This document shows positions 36,707 to 42,256 of a DNA stretch of 42,256 nucleotides, piece by piece (the stretch's first letter is position 1; every line of letters begins with the position of its first letter). Origin of the DNA: Candidatus Rokuibacteriota bacterium (GTDB taxonomy: Bacteria; Methylomirabilota; Methylomirabilia; Rokubacteriales; CSP1-6). A program made the translations under genes and the position numbers. Below the pieces are notes generated by a model. That model was not told the origin of the DNA and made no database searches. It worked only from the letters and a program-made list of their open reading frames with translations. The DNA is taken from assembly GCA_003221615.1 (NCBI GenBank), contig QHSQ01000020.1, forward strand, positions 1 through 42,256, given 5' to 3'.

Positions 36707-37876
36707 ATGACGATCAAGGGCAAAGCGTACATCGCGGGCATCTACGAGCACCCCACACGCAAGGCCGACACCCAGTCGCTGGCGCAGCTGCACGCCGAGT
36801 CGGGGCTCGGCGCCCTGGCGGACGCGGGCCTGACCAAAGACGACGTCGACGGCTACTTCTGCGCCGGCGATGCGCCGGGCCTCGGTCCGCTCTCGATGGC
36901 CGACTACATGGGGCTGAAGCTCCGCCACATGGATACGACCGAAACGGGCGGGTCGTCCTACGTCATCCACGTCGCGCACGCCGCCGAGGCGATCGCGCTC
37001 GGCAAGTGCAACGTCGCGCTGATCACGCTCGCCGGCCGGCCTCGGGCCGAGGGCATGGCGACCGGCACCGTGCCACGCGCGCCGGTGGCGGCCGCACCGG
37101 ACGCGCCCTTCGAATACCCCTTCGGACCGACGGTCGTGAACCAGTACGCGATGGCGGCGATGCGCCACATGTACCAGTACGGCACGACGAGCGCGCAGCT
37201 GGCCTGGATCAAGGTCGCGGCCTCACAGCACGCGCAGCACAACCCGCACGCGCTCTTGCGCGAGGTGGTCACGGTCGAGGAGGTCCTCGGCTCGCCGATG
37301 ATCTCCGATCCGCTGCACCGGCTCGATTGCTGCGTCATCACCGACGGCGGCGGCGCGATCGTGGTCGTCAAGCCCGAGATCGCCAGGCGCTTGAAGCGCC
37401 CGCTCGTGAAGGTGCTGGGCGCCGGTGAGGCGCCGAAGCATCAGATGGGCGGCAAGATCGACCTGACCTATTCCGGCGCGGTCTGGTCCGGGCCCGCGGC
37501 ATTCGCGGAAGCCGGTGTGACGAACGCGGATATCAAGTACGTGTCGATCTACGACAGCTTCACGATCACCGTGCTCATCACGCTCGAGGATCTCGGCTTC
37601 GCGGCGAAGGGGCAGGGCGGCAAGCTCGTCGCCGACGGCAACCTGATCTCGGGCGTCGGCAAGCTGCCGTTCAACACCGACGGCGGCGGGCTCTGCAACA
37701 ACCATCCGGCCAACCGCGGCGGCCTGACGAAGGTGGTCGAGGCGGTGCGTCAGCTGCGCGGCGAGGCGCATCCGAAAGTCCAGGTGAAGAACTGCGACAT
37801 CGCGCTGGCGCACGGCACCGGCGGCTCGCTCGGGACGCGTCACGGCAGCGCCACCGTGATCATGGGCAGGGAGTGA
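36707..37876 (+). CDS. Thiolase-like protein (SCP2/acetyl-CoA acetyltransferase type), catalytic Cys absent
   Basis: 389 residues from the ATG at 36707 with GGAGGG 11 bases before it. The thiolase fold is clear (KAYIAGIYEHPTRKA; ADAGLTKDDVDGYFCAGDA; AHAAEAIALGKCNVALI; DLTYSGAVWSGPAAF; NNHPANRGGLTK). Classical thiolases use two Cys and one His. Here the first site reads TGGSSYV (no Cys), the His is kept near 333 (NNHPANRGG), and the last motif is HGTGG in place of CxG. It therefore cannot use the classical two-Cys mechanism. The next gene is the DUF35 zinc/OB protein that usually pairs with such thiolase homologues, and the two probably form a complex in acyl-CoA metabolism. Confidence 0.9.
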   Translation: MTIKGKAYIAGIYEHPTRKADTQSLAQLHAESGLGALADAGLTKDDVDGYFCAGDAPGLGPLSMADYMGLKLRHMDTTETGGSSYVIHVAHAAEAIALGKCNVALITLAGRPRAEGMATGTVPRAPVAAAPDAPFEYPFGPTVVNQYAMAAMRHMYQYGTTSAQLAWIKVAASQHAQHNPHALLREVVTVEEVLGSPMISDPLHRLDCCVITDGGGAIVVVKPEIARRLKRPLVKVLGAGEAPKHQMGGKIDLTYSGAVWSGPAAFAEAGVTNADIKYVSIYDSFTITVLITLEDLGFAAKGQGGKLVADGNLISGVGKLPFNTDGGGLCNNHPANRGGLTKVVEAVRQLRGEAHPKVQVKNCDIALAHGTGGSLGTRHGSATVIMGRE

Positions 37877-37880
37877 GGCC

Positions 37881-38273
37881 ATGACCACCACCGAACGGAA
37901 ATATCCGGCACCGGCGGTCAATCCGGAGATCAAGCCCTTCTTCGACGCGGCCACGCAGGGCACGCTGATGCTCAAGAAGTGCGGGGCGTGCGGCCAGGCG
38001 CATCACTACCCGCGCGCGATCTGCCCCTTCTGCGCGAGCGACCGTACGGAATGGATCACCGCCTCGGGCCGGGGCACGATCTACTCCTACAGCGTCATGC
38101 GGCGCGTGCCGGTTCCATACGCGATCGGCTACGTCACCCTCGAGGAAGGCGTGACGATGATGACCAACATCGTCGACTGCGATCTGGACGCGATCCGGAT
38201 CGGCCAGCGCGTGAAGGTGGTCTTCAAGCCGACCGACGGCGGGCCGGCGGTACCCATGTTCACCCCAGCCTGA
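37881..38273 (+). CDS. DUF35 OB-fold zinc protein, thiolase partner
   Basis: 130 residues, starting 4 bases after the thiolase stop. The rubredoxin-like zinc ribbon has Cys34, Cys37, Cys48 and Cys51 (KKCGACGQ, AICPFCAS). The OB fold follows (RGTIYSYSVMRRVPVPYAIGYV, then RIGQRVKVVFKP). Members of this family bind acyl-CoA-like ligands and form complexes with thiolase or HMG-CoA-synthase relatives. Gene order and spacing fit a stoichiometric partner of the preceding protein. Confidence 0.92.
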   Translation: MTTTERKYPAPAVNPEIKPFFDAATQGTLMLKKCGACGQAHHYPRAICPFCASDRTEWITASGRGTIYSYSVMRRVPVPYAIGYVTLEEGVTMMTNIVDCDLDAIRIGQRVKVVFKPTDGGPAVPMFTPA

Positions 38274-38292
38274 TCGGCTGCGACCCGCGGAG

Positions 38293-38898
38293 ATGGCGCA
38301 GCTCTTCGACCAGATCGGGCTCGGGTATCGAGACTATCGCCGGCCCGATCCGCGGCTGGCCGCGGCGATCACACGCGCGCTGAACCGAACGGACACCGTG
38401 GTGAACGTGGGCGCCGGGGCCGGCTCCTACGAGCCGTCGGATCGGGCGGTGGTCGCCGTCGAGCCCGCGATGACGATGATCCGGCAGCGGCACGCCGGTA
38501 GCGCGCCCGTGGTCCAGGCCTCCGCGACTGACCTGCCGTTCCGAGACGAGGGCTTCGCCGCCGCGCTGGCGGTGCTCACGGTGCACCACTGGCCGGATCG
38601 CGCGCGGGGGCTCGAGGAGCTGGCGCGAGTGGCTCGGCAGCGTGTCGTCGTCGTCACCTGGGATCCGTCGTCGTTCGGCTTCTGGTTGACCGACGACTAC
38701 TTCCCCGATCTGATCGAGATCGATCGCCGTATCTTTCCGACGGTCGCGGACTTCGAGGATGTCCTCGGGCGCGTGGAGGTCCAACCGCTCCTGATCCCGT
38801 ACGACTGCGTCGACGGGCGGCTACCGGATCGTGATCGCCGCAAAGTCCTGACGCGAGCTGATCAGCTCAGGCGCAGGCGACCGCGTACACGTCCTTGA
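38293..38898 (+). CDS. SAM-dependent methyltransferase, C-terminus lost by out-of-frame deletion
   Basis: 201 residues. The class I core is intact: VVNVGAGAGSYEP (about 36-48), VVAVEPAMTMIRQR, FAAALAVLTVHHWPD and VARQRVVVVTWDPSSFGFW. After YDCVDG (171-176) the residues become Arg/Asp-rich (RLPDRDRRKVLTRADQL) and no longer look like the family. In the next frame, 38819-38851 encodes GYRIVIAAKS and a stop, which is how intact members end. I infer a deletion of about 45-55 codons that joined the two parts out of frame. The present frame runs 32 bases into the convergent propeller gene; the old stop would not have. The protein may still fold but is probably impaired. It is third after the thiolase and DUF35 genes. 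Confidence 0.75.
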   Translation: MAQLFDQIGLGYRDYRRPDPRLAAAITRALNRTDTVVNVGAGAGSYEPSDRAVVAVEPAMTMIRQRHAGSAPVVQASATDLPFRDEGFAAALAVLTVHHWPDRARGLEELARVARQRVVVVTWDPSSFGFWLTDDYFPDLIEIDRRIFPTVADFEDVLGRVEVQPLLIPYDCVDGRLPDRDRRKVLTRADQLRRRRPRTRP

Positions 38899-39928
38899 CC
38901 TGCTCCGGCAGCCGCCACTCCTTCCAGGTCTTGCCGCCGTCGCGCGTGCCGAAGACCTGTCCCAGCCGCGCGACGCTATAGACCTGCTCGGGGTCGCGCG
39001 GGTGGAGCGAGACGGCCATCATCGTGCTCTCGGCCTTGATGCCGTGATCGATGCGCCGCCAGGTCTGTCCCAGATCGTCGCTGCGGTAGAGCGAGCCGTC
39101 GGTGCTGCGCGCGGCGGGGCTGAGCGCGGCCACCAGGGTTCTCGGGTTGTGCGGCGAGACCACCACGTCGCGCGCGTACGTCAGCGGCGAGAAGCGGCCG
39201 ATCTCCATGTCCTGCCAGGTCTGGCCGCGGTCGGCGCTGCGGAAGAGGCCCATGCGCACGGCGAGGAAGACCGTGCCGGGGAGCGCGCTCGACACGGTGA
39301 GGGCGTGGGTGTCGAGCATGCCCTCGTTCTCGGTGTCGCTGGCGATGCGGCTCTTGAGATGCGGCCGCTCGGCGAGCTTGACGAGATCCTGACCGATGTC
39401 TTCCCAGGTCTCGCCGCGATCCCGGCTGCGCAGCACGCCATCGACCTCGAGCCCCGCGTAGATCTCGTCCGGGTTCGAGGGATCGATCGCCAGGCGAGTG
39501 ACCCGGCAGGGGAAGTTCATCTTCACGCGGCCCGGCGAGGTCACGCGCGGCAGCTTGCGCCAGCTGTCGCCACCGTCGTCGCTGCGGTAGACCGCCACCG
39601 GCGAGGTCCCGAGGTACATGGTGCGGGGATCACGCGGATGAATCAGGATGGACCACACTTCCTGCCCCTCGTCGGGGAAGGGAAGCTTCTCCCAGCTCGC
39701 GCCGTCATCCCGGCTCCGGTACGGGCCGTTCTGGGAGCCGGCGAAGATCAGATTGGAATCGGTCGGGTGAATGGTGATCGCCTGGACGTCCATGCGCTCC
39801 GGCAGCCCCTTCTCGAGGTGCTCCCACCGGTCGCTGCCGACGGTTTGCCGGAAAATCCCTGAGACGGCTCCGGGGATGCGTGCCGCGGTGCCGACGTAAA
39901 CGTGCGAGGTTCCTGACGGGTTCGCCAT
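38867..39928 (-). CDS. Asp-box (BNR/sialidase-like) beta-propeller protein
   Basis: 353 residues from the ATG at 39928, which has AGGAGG 7 bases before it. At least six Asp-boxes (S/T-x-D-x-G-x-x-W) are seen: SRDDGASW, SDDGGDSW, SRDRGETW, SADRGQTW, SDDLGQTW and TRDGGKTW, each after a HPxDPxxIYAG-like strand. This is the propeller of sialidase- and photosystem-assembly-like proteins. The catalytic Arg triad and Glu/Tyr of sialidases are not evident, so a binding or structural role is more likely. No signal peptide is seen. It stands alone on the minus strand. Confidence 0.88.
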   Translation of the reverse strand: MANPSGTSHVYVGTAARIPGAVSGIFRQTVGSDRWEHLEKGLPERMDVQAITIHPTDSNLIFAGSQNGPYRSRDDGASWEKLPFPDEGQEVWSILIHPRDPRTMYLGTSPVAVYRSDDGGDSWRKLPRVTSPGRVKMNFPCRVTRLAIDPSNPDEIYAGLEVDGVLRSRDRGETWEDIGQDLVKLAERPHLKSRIASDTENEGMLDTHALTVSSALPGTVFLAVRMGLFRSADRGQTWQDMEIGRFSPLTYARDVVVSPHNPRTLVAALSPAARSTDGSLYRSDDLGQTWRRIDHGIKAESTMMAVSLHPRDPEQVYSVARLGQVFGTRDGGKTWKEWRLPEQVKDVYAVACA

Positions 39929-40131
39929 CACCGGCCTCCTGGAAGTTCTGGGCTGATGCCTGCGTTTCGTGGCCCAGACTGTACCACTCACGGGCGCCAT
40001 CGTGCAGACGTCGTACGTGGCCCTGGCGCGGCGCATGAAAAGCAGTTGACGCCGCCCACGCTCCGGGCTTAATGAAGGCCCTACCCGCGCTGTGCGGGAC
40101 CGCCAACTCTCACCGTCGAAAGGAGTCGCAC

Positions 40132-40749
40132 GTGATTTACGAGATTCGCACCTACCAGATCGCGCCAGGCAGCCTGGCCGAGGTCGAGAAGCGCTTCGGC
40201 GACGCTTACCAGTACCGGAAGAAGTATTCGGAACTCACGGCGTTCCTGCACACGGAGGTCGGGCCGCTCAACGAGATCGTCCACATCTGGGGATACAAGG
40301 ATCTCGCCGATCGCGCGCGCGTACGCGGCGAGGCCTCGAAGGAGGCGAACTGGCCGCCGAAGATCCAGGAGTTCATCCGTCAGATGCGCTCCGAGATCGT
40401 CGTGCCGTTCTCGTTCATCCCCGAGCCGCGCCCCGGCAAGCTGGGCCCGGTCTACGAGCTTCGCTATTACACCCTGAAGCCCGGCACGCTCCCGGACACG
40501 GCGAAGGGCTGGGAGTCGAAGATCGGCGAGCGCGCGAAGCTCTCGCCCATCGTGTTCGCGGGCGGCGTGGAGTTCGGCCGCGCCAACGGCTTCGTGCACA
40601 TCTGGGCCTACTCGAGCATGGACAACCGTGTGCAGGTACGTGACGAAGCGAGGAAGAAGGGCGTGTGGCCGCCGCCGGGAGGCGCCGATCGGCTCCTCAC
40701 GCAGGAAAACAAGATCCTCCTGCCTTCCGCCTTCTCGCCGCTACAGTAA
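40132..40749 (+). CDS. NIPSNAP-family protein (two repeats)
   Basis: 205 residues from a GTG at 40132 with AAAGGAG in front. Two copies of the NIPSNAP ferredoxin-like domain are visible: YEIRTYQIAPGSLAEVEKRF (about 3-22) with VHIWGYKDLADRARVR, and YELRYYTLKPGTLPDTAKGW (about 106-125) with VHIWAYSSMDNRVQVR. The family has no settled activity; bacterial members often lie in catabolic gene sets. It precedes the hydantoinase A gene by 96 bases on the same strand. Confidence 0.92.
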   Translation: MIYEIRTYQIAPGSLAEVEKRFGDAYQYRKKYSELTAFLHTEVGPLNEIVHIWGYKDLADRARVRGEASKEANWPPKIQEFIRQMRSEIVVPFSFIPEPRPGKLGPVYELRYYTLKPGTLPDTAKGWESKIGERAKLSPIVFAGGVEFGRANGFVHIWAYSSMDNRVQVRDEARKKGVWPPPGGADRLLTQENKILLPSAFSPLQ

Positions 40750-40845
40750 GAAGATTTCAGCGCGGAGCTTCGGCCGCGAGGGTGCCCTGGGCCCTCGCGA
40801 CGAGGCGCCCTGCCGCGCGCCCGCGCTGGCCTGATAAGGAGTGAC

Positions 40846-42256
40846 GTGGCTCTGCGAATCGGCGTCGACATCGGCGGCACCTTCACGGACCTCGTCGCGC
40901 TCGACGAGACCACAGGCGCCGTCGTCACCACCAAGGCGCTCAGCACCCCGCGCGAGCTCCTCGAGGGCGTCCTCTCCTGCGTCGACCAGGCCGGCGTCCG
41001 GCTGGCGGACTGCCGGTTCGTCATCCACGGGACCACGATCGGGATCAACGCGCTCCTCGAGCTGAAGGGGGCGCGCACCGGCCTCATCACCACCGAGGGA
41101 TTTCGCGACGTCCTCGAGATCGGCCGCGGCAACTTCCTGAAGATGTACGACGTGCTCTATCGGCGTCCCGAGCCACTGGTGCCGCGCGGCCGCTCTCGCG
41201 AGGTGCCGGAGCGCCTGAGCGCGACGGGCGAGGTGCTGGTGCCGCTCGACGAAGAGGCCGTGCGGGCGGCCGCCCGCCAGCTCCTGGCCGCCGGCGTCGA
41301 GTCGGTGGCGGTCGTCTTCCTGTTCTCGTATCGCGACCCCGCCCACGAGCAGCGCGCCGCGCAGATCGTGGCAGCCGAGATGCCGGGAGTGTCGGTGTCG
41401 GCCTCGCATCGCATCACGCAGGAGTGGCGCGAGTACGAGCGGACCAGCACGACCGTCGTGAACGCTTACGTTCAGCCGATCATGGACCGCTACCTCGGCG
41501 AGTTCGGTCGCGACCTGGGCGGGCGCGGCTTCAGGGGAGAGCTCCTGGTGACCCAGTCCAACGGCGGCGCATTCTCGCTCGAGGCCGCGCGCTCGAAGCC
41601 CGTGCACACGATCGAGTCGGGCCCCGCCGCCGGTGTCACCGGCAGCGCGAGCCTCTCGCGGATCCTCGGCGCCGACCGGCTGATCTCGTTCGACATGGGC
41701 GGCACGACCGCGAAGTGCGCGATCGTCGAGCGCGGGCTCGTCCAGACCACCGACGAGTACCACGTCGACGGCCGGCCGCTCCGGATCCCGGTGATCGACA
41801 TCAACGAGGTGAGCGCCGGCGGCGGCACGATCGCGTGGATCGACGCAGGCGGCGCCTTGATGCTCGGCCCACACAGCGCCGGCGCGGACCCGGGACCCGT
41901 GTGCTACGCGCGCGGCGGTCAGGAGCCGACCGTCACCGATGCGAACCTGGTGCTCGGTCGGATCGACGCCGGACGCTTCCTCGGGGGCGCGATGCCGCTC
42001 GATCTCGCGAGCGCCGTGCGCGCCATCGACGGGAGGATCGGCGCGGCGCTGGGGCTCACCCGCGCCGCGGCCGCCGCCGGCATCGTCAGGCTGGCCGACG
42101 TGAAGATGGCGCTCGCGGTGCGAAGCATCACGACCGAGCGCGGCCTCGATCCGCGCGACTACACCCTGCTGACCTACGGCGGGGGCGGGCCGCTCCACGC
42201 GGTCGCCATCGCGCGCGAGCTCGGCATCCCGCGCGTCGCGGTGCCGCCGTCGCCGT
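40846..42256 (+). CDS. hyuA: Hydantoinase A / N-methylhydantoinase A family protein (partial, runs off window)
   Basis: 470 codons are seen from a GTG at 40846, just after an AAGGAG site; the usual length is about 680-700, so the last third is outside. The N-terminus IGVDIGGTFTDLVAL is the ATP-phosphate-binding loop of the actin-like fold. FVIHGTTIGINALLE, ESGPAAGVTGSA, SFDMGGTTAKCA, DINEVSAGGGTIAW and LTYGGGGPLHAVAIA are family marks. These ATP-dependent enzymes open hydantoins, oxoproline or similar cyclic amides, or carboxylate acetone, together with a HyuB subunit, which is expected directly downstream of the window. Confidence 0.93.
   Translation, partial: MALRIGVDIGGTFTDLVALDETTGAVVTTKALSTPRELLEGVLSCVDQAGVRLADCRFVIHGTTIGINALLELKGARTGLITTEGFRDVLEIGRGNFLKMYDVLYRRPEPLVPRGRSREVPERLSATGEVLVPLDEEAVRAAARQLLAAGVESVAVVFLFSYRDPAHEQRAAQIVAAEMPGVSVSASHRITQEWREYERTSTTVVNAYVQPIMDRYLGEFGRDLGGRGFRGELLVTQSNGGAFSLEAARSKPVHTIESGPAAGVTGSASLSRILGADRLISFDMGGTTAKCAIVERGLVQTTDEYHVDGRPLRIPVIDINEVSAGGGTIAWIDAGGALMLGPHSAGADPGPVCYARGGQEPTVTDANLVLGRIDAGRFLGGAMPLDLASAVRAIDGRIGAALGLTRAAAAAGIVRLADVKMALAVRSITTERGLDPRDYTLLTYGGGGPLHAVAIARELGIPRVAVPPSP

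Overview
The window is 42,256 bases of high-GC DNA with very dense coding. Both strands carry short operons whose start and stop codons often overlap, and starts are ATG or GTG, usually with GGAGG-type ribosome sites. The gene content includes luciferase-like flavin oxidoreductases, a lone molybdenum hydroxylase subunit, tungsten-type aldehyde oxidoreductase, amidohydrolases, a thiolase/DUF35 pair, hydantoinase A and orphan solute-binding proteins. This mix resembles soil bacteria such as Candidatus Rokubacteria/Methylomirabilota. That placement is inference from gene style; there is no rRNA or other marker gene to fix it. I saw no rRNA, tRNA, CRISPR array, insertion sequence or phage gene.

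Left end (1-9542, all minus strand): a polysaccharide locus. Read in the direction of transcription it is a LuxR-type regulator, UDP-GlcNAc 2-epimerase (wecB), an NfrB-like membrane glycosyltransferase, a TPR lipoprotein, a TPR plus outer-membrane barrel protein like NfrA, and a DUF4434 protein that runs off the window. From wecB onward, junctions overlap by 4, 1 and 4 bases and then have a 3-base gap, so this is one tightly coupled operon. The set matches the E. coli phage-N4 receptor / N4 glycan pathway (NfrA, NfrB, NfrC=WecB), with three differences. wecB is inside the operon, NfrA is split into two genes, and the glycosyltransferase lacks the C-terminal MshEN c-di-GMP domain. Upstream lie a small HTH protein and a secreted glycosidase-like protein. 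This is the most interesting system in the window.

Middle (9.7-25.3 kb): small metabolic operons. A MoaD-like protein, an aldehyde ferredoxin oxidoreductase and a GNAT enzyme form one unit; the MoaD-like protein carries a repeat-built tail after its Gly-Gly. Next come a short flavin oxidoreductase, an enolase-superfamily enzyme, a methyltransferase/D-2-hydroxyacid dehydrogenase pair, and a solute-binding protein/hydrolase/malate-lactate dehydrogenase operon. A molybdenum hydroxylase large subunit with an amidohydrolase follows, then a second flavin oxidoreductase beside a LysR regulator.

Right (25.3-42.3 kb): a 73-residue protein leads into a 1,192-residue fused ABC exporter and an AhpD-like protein. 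Then come an amidohydrolase/enoyl-CoA hydratase-like operon, an SMP-30 protein with a secreted tannase-like esterase, an SDR, a TAXI-like fragment, a DUF2214 membrane protein, a thiolase/DUF35/methyltransferase operon, an Asp-box propeller, a NIPSNAP protein and the start of hydantoinase A.

Several genes in the right two-thirds look damaged: a hydrolase that lost its nucleophile region, a methyltransferase with an out-of-frame deletion, a C-terminal gene remnant and a short TAXI-like fragment. A 12-base motif, GGAGTrTACTGC, recurs upstream of several genes and may be a -10 promoter box.
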